This document shows, one piece after another, positions 32,128 to 41,094 of a stretch of DNA of 59,623 nt (its first letter is position 1; the number at the start of each line of letters is the position of its first letter). A program made the translations under genes and the position numbers. The notes under the pieces are model-generated. The model was not told the DNA's origin. It ran no database searches and saw only the letters and a list, made by a program, of their open reading frames with translations. This DNA is from Actinomycetes bacterium (GTDB lineage Bacteria; Actinomycetota; Acidimicrobiia; Acidimicrobiales; RAAP-2): positions 1 through 59,623 of the forward strand of contig JAJYDR010000005.1 of assembly GCA_021777285.1 (NCBI GenBank), written 5' to 3'.

Positions 32128-33387
32128 TTAGGCCGTACGTCCGTCTTCGGCGAGCGAGAGCGAGCGACGCAGGTTGAGCATGAGTGCCGAGCCGACGAGC
32201 GCGAGGATCCCGATCGACAGTGGCCACCAGTTGCCGCCGCCACTGCCGAAGTAGATCGTCGCGATCAGCGGGGCGACCGTTCCCGACACCGACCACGTCG
32301 CCCCGGATGCCGCGTTGTACCGGCCGCGTAGGTGCTCGGGCGCTATCTCGTTGACGAGCGCCGAGCCGACCGGCTGGAGCATCGTTTCGCCAAAGGCGAA
32401 GACGACCATCGAGGCGCACAAGGCGAAGAAGGCGACCACCGGCGGCATGGCCAGCGCGGCAGCGAGCACGAGCCAGAAGAAGCACCAGAGTCCGCCGACC
32501 ACTGCGAGGACCCTCGTACGACTCCGACCTTCGATCCGATTGAGCGTCCAGAGCTGGGCGAGCACGATCGTCGACGTGTTGAAGAAGAAGATGATCCCAA
32601 TGTCGTGCACGCTCAGGCGAAGGTTGTTGACCACGAAGAGGCTGTACCCGGCCTCCTGGGACCCGTAACCGCCGATCATGAGGACGAGACTGGCGAGCAA
32701 GTACTGCACGAGGCGTCGATCGGCCAGCACGGTGCGCCAGCCGTCGGACTCACGTGCCGGGTCGTCGTGGGCAATCCGAACCGGGCCGCCGTAGGAGCGC
32801 AACGTCAGGTACAAGAGTCCCGCGGCGAACATGCCGGCGGCATTGCAGAGGTAGAGCACGCTGAAAGTGGCGGGGTGGTTGAGGTTGACGATGGCGGCCG
32901 AGGTCAGGCCGCCGAAGCCGATGCCCAAATTGAGCAGCATGAAGTTGAAGCCGAAGGCCCGCTGACGGTGCTCCTCACCGACCAGGCGCGCGAGGAGCGT
33001 CGTGTTCGGGCCCCACGAGGCGCCCCCGACGACCGCGAGCACGATGGCGACGATCGTGGCGCTCAAGCGCGTGGTCACGAAGGCCCAGGCGACGAGTGCC
33101 AAGCCGGTCGCCCCGTAGCCCGCGATGGAAACGCGGAACGGTCCGAAGCGGTCGACCAACGTGCCCCAGAGCGGGCCCGACACCAGGCCCGCCACGGCGG
33201 AGGCGGCGAGCAACAGTGTTGCGAATGCCGCAGAGAAATGGCGCACGTTGTGGAGGTACACCACGTAGAAGGAGAGGGTCAGCCCCAGTCCGAGGGCGCT
33301 CAAGAACGTGCAGGCGTAGAAGACCCGCATCGGGGTCGTCAGCGTGGCACGAAACGCTTTGGGCATGAGGGTATCGAAGTAGTTCAC
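32128..33387 (-). CDS. MFS transporter
   Basis: This 419-residue inner-membrane protein has about 12 hydrophobic segments. The start VNYFDTLMPKAFRATLTTPMRV is followed by segments such as VFYACTFLSALGLGLTLSF, then SGPLWGTLVDRFGPFRVSI, a loop with the MFS DRFG motif. The second half contains LRGRYNAASGATWSVSGTVA, as in drug or sugar MFS members. GTG 33387 lies 9 nt after TAACCT on the minus strand, close to leaderless spacing. It is convergent with the DsrE gene (stops abut). The substrate is unknown. Confidence 0.85.
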   Translation of the reverse strand: MNYFDTLMPKAFRATLTTPMRVFYACTFLSALGLGLTLSFYVVYLHNVRHFSAAFATLLLAASAVAGLVSGPLWGTLVDRFGPFRVSIAGYGATGLALVAWAFVTTRLSATIVAIVLAVVGGASWGPNTTLLARLVGEEHRQRAFGFNFMLLNLGIGFGGLTSAAIVNLNHPATFSVLYLCNAAGMFAAGLLYLTLRSYGGPVRIAHDDPARESDGWRTVLADRRLVQYLLASLVLMIGGYGSQEAGYSLFVVNNLRLSVHDIGIIFFFNTSTIVLAQLWTLNRIEGRSRTRVLAVVGGLWCFFWLVLAAALAMPPVVAFFALCASMVVFAFGETMLQPVGSALVNEIAPEHLRGRYNAASGATWSVSGTVAPLIATIYFGSGGGNWWPLSIGILALVGSALMLNLRRSLSLAEDGRTA

Positions 33388-33504
33388 GGGGTGTCGAGGT
33401 TAACGCACCTGATGCGGCGCAAAACAGGGTTTGTGATGGAATTCACAGTGGTGCGCGATACGATGGGGCCGTCGACCACCAGGTCGTGGTCGCAAAGGGG
33501 AACA

Positions 33505-34425
33505 ATGGTTACACGGCGGTCGTCCCGCTCGACGGGCCTGCTTGAGCAACTCGCCCCTGACGTTGAGCGACTGCTCAACCGGCACCTCGAGGCACCTCGT
33601 CTGTGGTACCCCCACGAGCAAATCGACTGGGGTTCGGGCACGCCGTTTTCGGTGCGTCCCTGGGCGCCCACCGACTATCCGTTGCCCGATGGCGTGCGCA
33701 GCTCGATCTACGTGAACCTGCTGACCGAGGACAACCTGCCCTACTACACGAATACCTTGGCGCGACTCTCCTCGCCGACGCACCCGATCGCCGACTGGAA
33801 CCACCAGTGGACGATGGAGGAGAACCGACACGCAATGGTGATGCGCGACTGGGTCCATGTCAGCCGTTGCATCGATCCAGTGCTGCTGGAGGACGGGCGT
33901 CGCGTGCAGATGTTTCGGGCCATGGTGCCCGCGCCAGAGTCCTTCGCGGACCTCATCTGCTACGTCGCACTGCAAGAGCGTGCCACCCAGGTTGCGCACC
34001 GCAACACGGCCGCGCACCTGCCCAAGGACGACAAGGTCGGCCGCAACCTCCTGGGACTCGTCGCCGGCGACGAGACCAAGCACTACCTCTTCTACCGTGA
34101 CCTGACCCTGGCTGGCTTCGCCATCGACCCCTCGTTGATGATGGTGGCCGCCGCCAAGCAGGTGAGCGCCTTCGCGATGCCGGGTACGGGGATCCCGAGT
34201 TTCACCCGCCACGCCGTTCGAATTGCTAAAGAGGGGATCTACGGCATTACCCAGTTCGCCCGTGAGGTCCTCGATCCGGTCCTTACCCTGTGGGACGTTG
34301 GCCACCTCGAGGACCTGTCGCCCGACGCCGAACGCGCGCGCCTCGATCTGACCGCGGTGGTCAGCAAGCTGAGCGCGACCGTCGAACGTCTCGCCGACAA
34401 AGCGAGTCGCCCGGTCCTGGCCTGA
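33505..34425 (+). CDS. Soluble acyl-[ACP] desaturase, DesA type
   Basis: This 306-residue diiron protein introduces a cis double bond into acyl-ACP. The ferritin-like core has EENRH at residues 105-109 and DETKH at 189-193, the paired carboxylate-His motifs that ligate two irons. A GGTGACG-like site is absent, but GCAAAGGGG (33492-33500) precedes ATG 33505. The open frame extends far upstream, but that part is antisense to the MFS gene and not protein-like. The closest family members are mycobacterial DesA and plant stearoyl-ACP desaturases. The ferredoxin partner is not nearby. Confidence 0.85.
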   Translation: MVTRRSSRSTGLLEQLAPDVERLLNRHLEAPRLWYPHEQIDWGSGTPFSVRPWAPTDYPLPDGVRSSIYVNLLTEDNLPYYTNTLARLSSPTHPIADWNHQWTMEENRHAMVMRDWVHVSRCIDPVLLEDGRRVQMFRAMVPAPESFADLICYVALQERATQVAHRNTAAHLPKDDKVGRNLLGLVAGDETKHYLFYRDLTLAGFAIDPSLMMVAAAKQVSAFAMPGTGIPSFTRHAVRIAKEGIYGITQFAREVLDPVLTLWDVGHLEDLSPDAERARLDLTAVVSKLSATVERLADKASRPVLA

Positions 34426-34725
34426 TCACTCCTTGGAGTTGGCGATTCGACGGATGTACTCCTCGAAGTCGGCCTGATGCGTCTGGGCAATTCGGCGGTC
34501 GCGTTCGTGCATCGAGCCGCCGCGGGCGACGAGGTAGATGAGCGTCCCGAGTAACGGGAGCACCAGGATGCCGATGACCCAGCTCGCCTTCTGCGGGCCG
34601 CTGAGGTCGTGGCTGCGCATGATGTCAGCCAGGACGTGAAAGACGAGCATGAGCCAAATGGCGACGAGCACGATCGAGAGGGTCGTGACGACGACGTCCC
34701 ATAGTGGGTAGCCGGTGGCGAGCAT
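34426..34725 (-). CDS. Small PLDc_N-domain membrane protein
   Basis: This 99-residue protein has two hydrophobic segments (TTLSIVLVAIWLMLVFHVLA and SWVIGILVLPLLGTLIYLV) joined by DIMRSHDLSGPQKA. That is the pattern of the PLDc_N (phospholipase D N-terminal-like) family. A short charged C-terminal helix (DFEEYIRRIAN) follows. AAAGGAG lies upstream of ATG 34725. It begins right after the desaturase gene on the opposite strand. Cardiolipin synthase is not fused here, so the function is unknown. Confidence 0.75.
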   Translation of the reverse strand: MLATGYPLWDVVVTTLSIVLVAIWLMLVFHVLADIMRSHDLSGPQKASWVIGILVLPLLGTLIYLVARGGSMHERDRRIAQTHQADFEEYIRRIANSKE

Positions 34726-34746
34726 GGAACTCCTTTGGCACTAACG

Positions 34747-35019
34747 CTACTGAACCTGCGCGCGCAGTTCGACGAGTCGCCGGCCCAAGGCGGCTTCGTC
34801 GCCGGTAACTTCGAGGATCTTGGCCCGCGAACGCCGCCCGTGCACGAGCTCGACCATGGAACGCGACAGCCCGAAGGCGTCGGCGACCGCGTCGAGCGTC
34901 TCATCGGTGGCCGCACCGTCGACCGCGCGCGCGTGCACCCGCACCACGAGTGCGCCGTCGTAGTCACCGCCCACGGCTACCCGGCGCGATCCCGGATGGA
35001 CGTGGACGCTTAGACGCAC
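34747..35019 (-). CDS. DUF167 (YggU) family protein
   Basis: This 90-residue protein matches DUF167: RLSVHVHPGSRR, the central DGALVVRVHARAVDGAATDE and the C-terminal LVHGRRSRAKILEVTG. The fold is a small alpha/beta domain of unknown function, found in bacteria, archaea and eukaryotes. GTG 35019 is the start. It is 21 nt upstream of the PLDc_N-like gene in the same direction, so the two can be one transcript. Confidence 0.8.
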   Translation of the reverse strand: MRLSVHVHPGSRRVAVGGDYDGALVVRVHARAVDGAATDETLDAVADAFGLSRSMVELVHGRRSRAKILEVTGDEAALGRRLVELRAQVQ

Positions 35020-35131
35020 CGGCGGCTGTTGGTTTTGTCGTTGCGGTCACGAGGCACTAGACAGTTTTAGCAATCCGAACGTGTCGGCGTCGGCGCCTAC
35101 AATCGGTGAAACTGAGCCAAGGGGGGGGGAC

Positions 35132-36805
35132 GTGGGTCTGAGCATGGCCGAAGCGATTGCAGCGGTGTCGGGCCCGGGGCAGCCCTTCGAGACGGTCGAG
35201 GAGACCCGCGACGGCGTGACCAACCGCGTCTTCAAGAACGCGCCGCCGACACTGCGCGTGTACTTCGATCAGCTGCGCGGCGACGATCGGACCTTCATCG
35301 TGTACGAGGACGAAGAGCTGTCCTTCAACGACGTGAAGGACGAGATCGACGCGCTCGCGAACGTCCTCGTGCACCACTACGGCGTTGGGGTGGGGGACCG
35401 CGTGGGCATCGCGATGCGCAACCTGCCCGAGTGGACGATTGCCTTCGGGGCCATCGTGTCGGTCGGGGCGGTGTCGGTGTCGTTGAACGCCTGGTGGACG
35501 CAAGAGGAGTTGGAGTACGCGATCAATGACGCGGGCCTCTCGGTCCTAATCGCTGACGCCGAGCGGGTCGCTCGGGCCGAGGCGCCCTGTGAGCGCGCGG
35601 GCGTGCCGATCCTCGGTGTGCGCCTCGACGAGTCCGCGTCATTTGGACCCCGCGTCGAGCGCTGGGCGGATCTCGTCGTCAGGGGCCTGCCCATGCCCGA
35701 CGTGGCCCTGCGCCCGGAGCTCGACGCCACGATCCTCTACACCTCCGGCACGACCGGCATGCCCAAGGGAGCGGTCTCCACCCACCACGCGGTGAGTCAG
35801 TCGATCATGGCCTTCGCCGCGAACTCGTCGATCATCGACAAGCGCCGCGCCCCGGGTAGCGGGTCGGGTCAGCCGCCGTGCTTCATCCTCGTCGTGCCGC
35901 TCTTTCACGTGACGGGCTGTATCCCGGTCATGATGTCGTGCGTCGCGTGGCACTTCAAGCTCGTCATGATGTATCGCTGGGCCCCGGAACGGGCGCTCGA
36001 GCTCATCGAGCGACACCGGGTGACCAGCTTCGTGGGCGTGCCGACCCAGAGCTGGGACCTGATGGAGGATCCCCACTTTGACGACTACGACACGAGTTCC
36101 CTGACACTCGTGGGCGGGGGCGGCGCCCCGGCGCCACCGGCCCTGGTGAGCCGCGTGGAGCGCAGCTTCGCCAAGGGCCGCCCCTCGCTCGGCTACGGGA
36201 TGACCGAGACCAACGCCTACGGTCCGGGAAACTACGGCGATGACTACGTCAGCCACCCCACGTCGACCGGCCGGTCCCGGACGATCGTCATGGACGCGTC
36301 AATTCGAGACCTCGACGGCAACGAGGTGCCCGTCGGCGAGCGCGGTGAGATCTGGCTGAAGGGCCCGATGGTGATCCGGGGCTATTGGAACAAGCCCGAG
36401 GCCACGTCGGCGGCGATCACTAACGGGTGGCTGCGTACCGGCGACATCGGGCACGTTGACCACGACGGCTTCTTGTACATCGAAGACCGGATGAAGGACA
36501 TGATCCTGCGCGGCGGGGAGAACGTGTACTCGGCCGAGGTCGAATCGGCGATCTACGAGATCCCGGCGGTCTACGAGGCCGCCGTGATGGGCGTTGCGAA
36601 CGAGCGACTCGGCGAGGAGGTGGCCTGCGTGGTGCGCGTGAAGGACGGCATGACGCTGAGCGAAGACGAACTGCGCAGCCACCTCGCATCGAAGTTGGCC
36701 GCCTTCAAGATCCCCACCCGCGTGGTGTTTATCAGAGAGCCCCTGCCGCGCAACCCCGCGGGCAAGCTGCTCAAGCGCGAAATGCCGGCTCGCTACTTCA
36801 GCTGA
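35132..36805 (+). CDS. Long- or medium-chain acyl-CoA synthetase
   Basis: This 557-residue AMP-forming ligase activates a carboxylic acid to its CoA thioester. Motifs: ILYTSGTTGMPKGAVSTHHA (P-loop), YGMTETNAYGPGNYG (A5), LRTGDIGHVDHDGFLYIEDR (A7) and PLPRNPAGKLLKREM with the catalytic Lys. Start choice: GTG 35132 lies close to an unusually long run of nine G (35121-35129), and ATG 35144 is four codons in; I prefer GTG but the difference is small. TACAAT at 35098-35103 is a possible -10. It is convergent with the Nudix gene (13-bp overlap). The acid is unknown. Confidence 0.88.
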   Translation: MGLSMAEAIAAVSGPGQPFETVEETRDGVTNRVFKNAPPTLRVYFDQLRGDDRTFIVYEDEELSFNDVKDEIDALANVLVHHYGVGVGDRVGIAMRNLPEWTIAFGAIVSVGAVSVSLNAWWTQEELEYAINDAGLSVLIADAERVARAEAPCERAGVPILGVRLDESASFGPRVERWADLVVRGLPMPDVALRPELDATILYTSGTTGMPKGAVSTHHAVSQSIMAFAANSSIIDKRRAPGSGSGQPPCFILVVPLFHVTGCIPVMMSCVAWHFKLVMMYRWAPERALELIERHRVTSFVGVPTQSWDLMEDPHFDDYDTSSLTLVGGGGAPAPPALVSRVERSFAKGRPSLGYGMTETNAYGPGNYGDDYVSHPTSTGRSRTIVMDASIRDLDGNEVPVGERGEIWLKGPMVIRGYWNKPEATSAAITNGWLRTGDIGHVDHDGFLYIEDRMKDMILRGGENVYSAEVESAIYEIPAVYEAAVMGVANERLGEEVACVVRVKDGMTLSEDELRSHLASKLAAFKIPTRVVFIREPLPRNPAGKLLKREMPARYFS

Positions 36806-37221
36806 ACGAGTTCCAGGGCCTTGCGGGCGTAGTCGGCCAGGTTGACGTCACCGACCTCGGCGAGCTGAAACCAGCGCGCGAGGTCCGTCGTCCCGTCGGC
36901 CTCATCGCGCAGCGATCCACCGGTCAGCTGGACGGTGTAGAGGATGCGCACGGTGTGCAGGCGATCGCCATTGTCGCGTCGACGCTCGTCGCTCGTGACC
37001 CCGACCAACCGGGGATCACTGACCCGCAAGCCGGTCTCCTCGGCGAACTCGCGGATGAGCGCCTCTTCCGGGGCCTCTCCGAAGTCGATGCCGCCGCCGG
37101 GCAGCCACCACAGGGGCGGGTCGTGATGGGGGTTGCTCGAGCGCACGAGCACCACGCGCTCACTTTCCACGAGTATGCCGTAACTGCGCACCGTGGTGCG
37201 CTGGCGATCGCGACGGGTCAC
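36793..37221 (-). CDS. Nudix hydrolase
   Basis: This 142-residue Nudix protein contains the box GGGIDFGEAPEEALIREFAEETG (shortened here to GEAPEEALIREFAEETG), matching Gx5Ex7REUxEExGU. It hydrolyses nucleoside diphosphate derivatives or coenzymes. GTG 37221 makes a 4-bp overlap with the stop of the permease gene, so they are in one transcript. The apparent longer frame upstream is the permease read in another frame. A phrase WFQLAEVGD in the C-terminal part is seen in MutT-like members. The substrate is unknown. Confidence 0.88.
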   Translation of the reverse strand: MTRRDRQRTTVRSYGILVESERVVLVRSSNPHHDPPLWWLPGGGIDFGEAPEEALIREFAEETGLRVSDPRLVGVTSDERRRDNGDRLHTVRILYTVQLTGGSLRDEADGTTDLARWFQLAEVGDVNLADYARKALELVQLK

Positions 37222-38786
37222 TGGGGCGAGCCGTGCAGCGACAGGTACGTGCGCCGGCACCCCTCGCCACAGAAGTAGTGCGTCTCGCCGTCGGCGCCCA
37301 CCGCGCTCAGCGCCGTGGTCGAGTTCACGCGCATCTCGCAGATCGGATCGATCGCGTCGCCGTGCTCGTCGCCCTGCATGGGCGCCGAGGACTGGGCGGC
37401 TTCGAGAGCGAGGAAGGCGCGTCGGCAGCCCGGCCCGCAGAAGTAGTGCGTCGTTCCGTCGGCGCCCACCGCGCTCAGCGCCGTGGCCGAGTCCACGCGC
37501 ATCTCGCAGATCGGATCGATCGCGTCTCCGTTGAGGTCTTCTTGCATGGGGGTGGACTCCTCTCCGCGGTCGAACCGCTCGGCGCAACGTATGGAACAGA
37601 AATAGAAAGTTTGACCGTTTCGCTGGCGCACCGCAACTGGAGCGGTGACGTCGACGTTCATGCCACAGATCGGGTCGCGGGCGCTCTGGGCCCCGTCGTC
37701 TCGGGTTCGGGCGAGTCCGAGCAGCGTGATGACGACCGCGGTCGCAAGGATGTTCGCCACAAGCGTGCCGCCGAGCGGGAAGTGCCCGCTCATCGCGGGC
37801 GTGTGGCGCGTCGTCGGGATCAGGTTGGCGCTTCGAAAGAGCGCCTCGACCACGAGACCGCCCGCCGACATCACGAACCACAAGAGGCCAAACAGTCGCA
37901 GCGCCATGGTGGTGCCGTAGAAGCGCCGGTAGATGAAGAGCAGCGGCAGGGTCACCAAGTCGGCGAAGATGAACGCGATAACCCCGCCGAAGGCCACACC
38001 GTGGGTCCAGAGCGCCGCCGCCAGGGGGATATTGCCCACGGAGCAGACGAACGAGATCACCGCGATGAGCGGCGCGATGATGGCGTTCTCGACAACCGTG
38101 AGCCAGCCGTGGTTGGTCAGGAAGATGTGCGACCACCACGCCTGGGGCACGTGCACGCTGAGGAACCCGGCGATCAGGAATCCCGCCAACAGCTCCTTGC
38201 GCAGCATCGTGAAGTCGCCAATGGTGTACCGAGCGGCCAGCGCGTAGTGCCGGCGTGCGGCGAGTCGCTCACGCCACGTCGACGTGGCCGGCTGGACCGG
38301 CGGCGGCGCGTCTTGGATGACGTGCTCGTACATGGCGGCCTGGGTCCGACGGTTGTAGACGAGCCCGGTGAGCAGCGCCAGGCTGATGATCATGATCACG
38401 CCACCGACGAGCTGCGCCGCCAGGAACTGCCAGCCGAGCAGGAGATAGAGCACGATGCCGAGTTCGATGACGAGGTTGGTCGAGGCGACCATGAAGATCA
38501 GCGAGTTGGTCCACGACGCCCCGCGGGCGAACAGGGCACGGGCCATCGCACTGGCTGCGTAGCTGCACGACGACGAGATGACGCCGAGCACCGAGGCCTT
38601 GGCGGCCGTGCCGGGCGTCGTCTCGCCGAGCTGGTGGCGAAGTCCGTCACGGGGAAGAAAGCTCTGAACCATGCCCGACAACGTGAAGCCGAGCACGAGT
38701 GGCCACCACGTCATCCAGACCATGGCGGCGCTCTCGCGCAGCCCGGTGCCTAGCCATCGCGCCACGGCGTCAACGGCGGACGTCAT
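37218..38786 (-). CDS. Permease with three C-terminal YHS domains
   Basis: This 522-residue protein has an N-terminal permease (residues about 1-370) of the DUF318/ArsP-like type, with some eight hydrophobic segments, VISSSCSYAASAMARALF and SFVCSVGNIPLAAALW. The C-terminal part has three YHS domains. Copy 1 has DPICGMNVD and FYFCSIRC. Copies 2 and 3 have DPICEMRV and HYFCGPGC or HYFCGEGC. YHS domains bind metal in copper and other P-type ATPases. The Cys-Gly-Met of copy 1 becomes Cys-Glu-Met in copies 2 and 3. ArsP-type members export organoarsenicals; the extra domains suggest metal handling. The substrate is unproven. Confidence 0.8.
   Translation of the reverse strand: MTSAVDAVARWLGTGLRESAAMVWMTWWPLVLGFTLSGMVQSFLPRDGLRHQLGETTPGTAAKASVLGVISSSCSYAASAMARALFARGASWTNSLIFMVASTNLVIELGIVLYLLLGWQFLAAQLVGGVIMIISLALLTGLVYNRRTQAAMYEHVIQDAPPPVQPATSTWRERLAARRHYALAARYTIGDFTMLRKELLAGFLIAGFLSVHVPQAWWSHIFLTNHGWLTVVENAIIAPLIAVISFVCSVGNIPLAAALWTHGVAFGGVIAFIFADLVTLPLLFIYRRFYGTTMALRLFGLLWFVMSAGGLVVEALFRSANLIPTTRHTPAMSGHFPLGGTLVANILATAVVITLLGLARTRDDGAQSARDPICGMNVDVTAPVAVRQRNGQTFYFCSIRCAERFDRGEESTPMQEDLNGDAIDPICEMRVDSATALSAVGADGTTHYFCGPGCRRAFLALEAAQSSAPMQGDEHGDAIDPICEMRVNSTTALSAVGADGETHYFCGEGCRRTYLSLHGSPQ
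37228..37563. repeat. Tandem 168-bp duplication of a YHS domain
   Basis: Two units with the same sequence pattern (37228-37395 and 37396-37563) lie next to each other within the permease gene, offset by exactly 168 bp (56 codons). The 45-bp blocks around 37291 and 37459 are almost identical, so the copy is recent compared with YHS copy 1. Confidence 0.8.
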
Positions 38787-38926
38787 CGCCGCCGCCGCGG
38801 GTGTGTCGATCCGTCACGAGCCGAGCACCCGGTGCCGCCGCCCGTCAGGGCGCAATCGACGTAGGGGGTAGCCGGCATTGAACCTCAATTCTCATCCGAT
38901 CTTATGGCGGGCGGCGCGCAGGCCAT

Positions 38927-38932
38927 TATGGT
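38927..38932 (+). promoter_or_regulatory. -10 box TATGGT, leaderless type
   Basis: TATGGT is followed by 6 nt and ATG 38939. Confidence 0.5.
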
Positions 38933-38938
38933 TGGCCA

Positions 38939-39766
38939 ATGGACCAAGCGGGCTCGATGACGTCGCTGCGCGACGCCGCCGCCGTCGACCCCGTCGACCA
39001 CGGCCGGTTCGCGGTCGAGTTGTCGCGGTACTACACGGTGATGGACCACCCCAACGGGGGGTACCTGCAGGTCGTCATGGCTAACGGCGCCTTGGCCGCT
39101 GCGTCACAGGATGGCTCAACGCACCTGCACGCCACCGCAGTCACCACCAACTACGTGGGCTCACCGTCAGTCGGTCCGGCGACGCTGGTCACCCAGGTCC
39201 GTAAGGTTGGCCGCGGGGTCTCCTTCGTGCACGTCGAGCTCGTCCAGGACGGGGTCGTCACCACCGAATCCCTGGTCACCTTGGGGACATTGCACGACGG
39301 ACCGGTGCGATACGCCGGCGTCGAGGCGCCCGACATCGCGCCACTGGCGTCGTGTCGGCGCTCGACGGGCAGCGACGAGATCAACATCGCGCGGATCATC
39401 GACCTGCGGATGGATCCGTCGACCGCCGGCTGGTCGGTGGGCGAGCTTCGAGACACGGGTGAGGTCAAGGGCTGGCTGCGCCTGGACGACGGTTCGTCGG
39501 GCTGGGACGCCTCGTCGTTGCATTTCGCGAGTGACGCGCTGCCGCCGGCAACCTTTCCGCTCGGCTCGTCGGGGTGGGTGCCCACCTTGCAATTGACCTC
39601 CTACGTCCGGCGGATTCCGGTCGGGGAGTGGCTACGAGGGCGCCAGTGGTGCCTCGTCATCGCCGACGGGGTCGTGGACGAGCGCTGTGAGCTCTTCGAC
39701 GCGCGAGGGGAACTCGTCGCGTCGTCCAGCCAGCTGGCGATGGTGCGCTTTCCCACCCATTCGTGA
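38939..39766 (+). CDS. Acyl-CoA thioesterase, double hot-dog
   Basis: This 275-residue protein shows the two-hot-dog layout of TesB-like thioesterases. The N-terminal half has HPNGGYLQVVMANGALAAAS and LHATAVTTNYVGSPSVGPAT. The C-terminal half has SSGWVPTLQLTSYVRRIP and DGVVDERCELFDARGELVASSSQLA. It hydrolyses acyl-CoA to free acid and CoA. The active-site Asp and Thr/Gln triad is likely in the DERCELFD region. ATG 38939 follows a TANNNT box by 6 nt. The 4-bp GTGA overlap with the next gene joins it to ArfB. Confidence 0.8.
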   Translation: MDQAGSMTSLRDAAAVDPVDHGRFAVELSRYYTVMDHPNGGYLQVVMANGALAAASQDGSTHLHATAVTTNYVGSPSVGPATLVTQVRKVGRGVSFVHVELVQDGVVTTESLVTLGTLHDGPVRYAGVEAPDIAPLASCRRSTGSDEINIARIIDLRMDPSTAGWSVGELRDTGEVKGWLRLDDGSSGWDASSLHFASDALPPATFPLGSSGWVPTLQLTSYVRRIPVGEWLRGRQWCLVIADGVVDERCELFDARGELVASSSQLAMVRFPTHS

Positions 39767-40188
39767 CACCCGACTCGGCTGGCGAGTGGCTCGAAATCGG
39801 ACCGGGTACGCGCGTCCCCCTCGAGCTGGTCACCGTGCGGGCCGAGACGTCTGGCGGTCCCGGGGGACAGCACGCGAACCGGTCGCGAACGAAGATCGTG
39901 GTGTCGTTGCGACTCGATCGCCTCAGCGCACTCGATGCCGAATCGCGGAATCGGCTCATCGGGGCTCTCGGGTCGGTCGTGCGGTCGTCAGCGAGTCGGT
40001 TCCGCTCGCAGGCGCAGAACCGCGACGCGGCGCTCGAGCAGCTCCGGTTGCGTCTCGAGGCGGCCCTGGTCCAGCCCGAAGTGCGTCGACCCACCCGCGC
40101 GACGAAGTCGTCGCAACGCCGTCGACTCGACGACAAGCGGGCGCGCGGGCGCCAGAAGCAGCATCGACGCACCCTTGATGACGAGTGA
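39763..40188 (+). CDS. arfB: Peptidyl-tRNA hydrolase ArfB (ribosome rescue)
   Basis: This 141-residue protein carries the release-factor GGQ motif in ETSGGPGGQHANRSRTKI. The Gln positions water to release peptides from stalled ribosomes. After the catalytic domain comes a basic tail (KSSQRRRLDDKRARGRQ) that enters the empty mRNA channel, which is typical of ArfB (YaeJ). GTG 39763 overlaps the thioesterase stop by 4 bp. No codon-recognition domain is present, so it is not RF1 or RF2. Confidence 0.9.
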   Translation: MTPDSAGEWLEIGPGTRVPLELVTVRAETSGGPGGQHANRSRTKIVVSLRLDRLSALDAESRNRLIGALGSVVRSSASRFRSQAQNRDAALEQLRLRLEAALVQPEVRRPTRATKSSQRRRLDDKRARGRQKQHRRTLDDE

Positions 40189-41040
40189 CTACCTCGAGCG
40201 CGCGAGGTGGCGATTGATCAGATCGAGCGACGCGTCCACGTGACCGTCGAGCGACGCGTCGAGATTCTCGTGGGGTCCGCGCAGCGGCGTCAGCGAGGCG
40301 TAGCCGGCGGCGAGCAGGGCGCCGTCGTCGTCGGACGACTCGTCACTGACGTCGCCGAGCTCGGGCGACGCGGCGCCGAACTGCAGGGGCAACTCGCCTT
40401 CCTCGCCGAGCGGTTCGCCACCGGCGCGCGGGCCCGCGGCCCTGACCACGCCCGCGGTTGAGATGTGCCCGCGTCGCACACCCCGTAGTTGAGCCGCGGG
40501 AAGGTTCGGGACATTGAGGTTGAAGAGCGTGCTCGACGGTGCGCGCAGCAGTTCCTCGACGACCTCGAGGGCGACCGCCGCGGCGGTTTCGTAGTGGACG
40601 CTCTCACCCCACTGCACCGATATCGCTAGTCCCGACTTGCCGAGCTGGGCCGCGGTGAAGATTGCCCCGACGGTGCCCGAGTGCAGCACGCTGCGCCCGA
40701 CGTTGGCACCCGCGTTGATACCCGAGAGGACGAGGTCGGGCTCGAACCCGAAACTGCCAATGGAACCGAGCAGCGCGCAGAGTGCCGGGGGCGCGTCCAG
40801 GGCGAACGTGGGTATCGACTCGGCCCCGGCGATGCGGTGTCGGCTGTAGGCGACCGAGGGGTGTTCGAACACGTCACCCACCGCCGCGGCCATGCCGGAG
40901 TAGTTCGTTCGCGGTGCCACAATGACCGCCTCGCGCACGTCGCCGTCGGCACCGTCGTCAATCCAACGCGATACCGCTCGCGCGAGAACCGCAATGCCCG
41001 GCGCCCCCACGCCATCGTCGTTCGTGATGAGAATACGCAT
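40189..41040 (-). CDS. surE: 5'-nucleotidase SurE
   Basis: This 283-residue phosphatase hydrolyses nucleoside monophosphates and short polyphosphates. It starts RILITNDDGVGAPGI with the Asp-Asp metal site, continues VAPRTNYSGMAAAV (Ser/Asn metal ligands) and LVLSGINAGANVGRSVLHSG, the family signature. A loop of acidic residues (DVSDESSDDDGAL) in the C-terminal part is unusual. ATG 41040 is 7 nt after TAGGGT, so the mRNA may be leaderless. It is divergent from the aldose epimerase. Confidence 0.9.
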   Translation of the reverse strand: MRILITNDDGVGAPGIAVLARAVSRWIDDGADGDVREAVIVAPRTNYSGMAAAVGDVFEHPSVAYSRHRIAGAESIPTFALDAPPALCALLGSIGSFGFEPDLVLSGINAGANVGRSVLHSGTVGAIFTAAQLGKSGLAISVQWGESVHYETAAAVALEVVEELLRAPSSTLFNLNVPNLPAAQLRGVRRGHISTAGVVRAAGPRAGGEPLGEEGELPLQFGAASPELGDVSDESSDDDGALLAAGYASLTPLRGPHENLDASLDGHVDASLDLINRHLARSR

Positions 41041-41047
41041 ACGTCGT

Positions 41048-41053
41048 ACCCTA
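41048..41053 (-). promoter_or_regulatory. -10 box TAGGGT, leaderless type, for surE
   Basis: On the minus strand TAGGGT is followed by 7 nt and ATG 41040. Confidence 0.45.
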
Positions 41054-41094
41054 ACTGTCGTAAGTTACGTAGCGAGGAAGAGAGGAATCGGTCG

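Noticed and set aside
32332..33504. Long upstream extension of the desaturase frame
   Set aside because: It runs antisense through the MFS gene and has shadow composition; the desaturase has a ribosome site at 33494-33500 and ATG at 33505.
37228..37563. CRISPR-like repeats
   Set aside because: Units are long (168 bp), adjacent and inside a protein domain; they encode YHS modules.
37233..38753. Open frame of 506 codons antisense to the YHS permease
   Set aside because: Antisense shadow of a gene with clear motifs and membrane segments.
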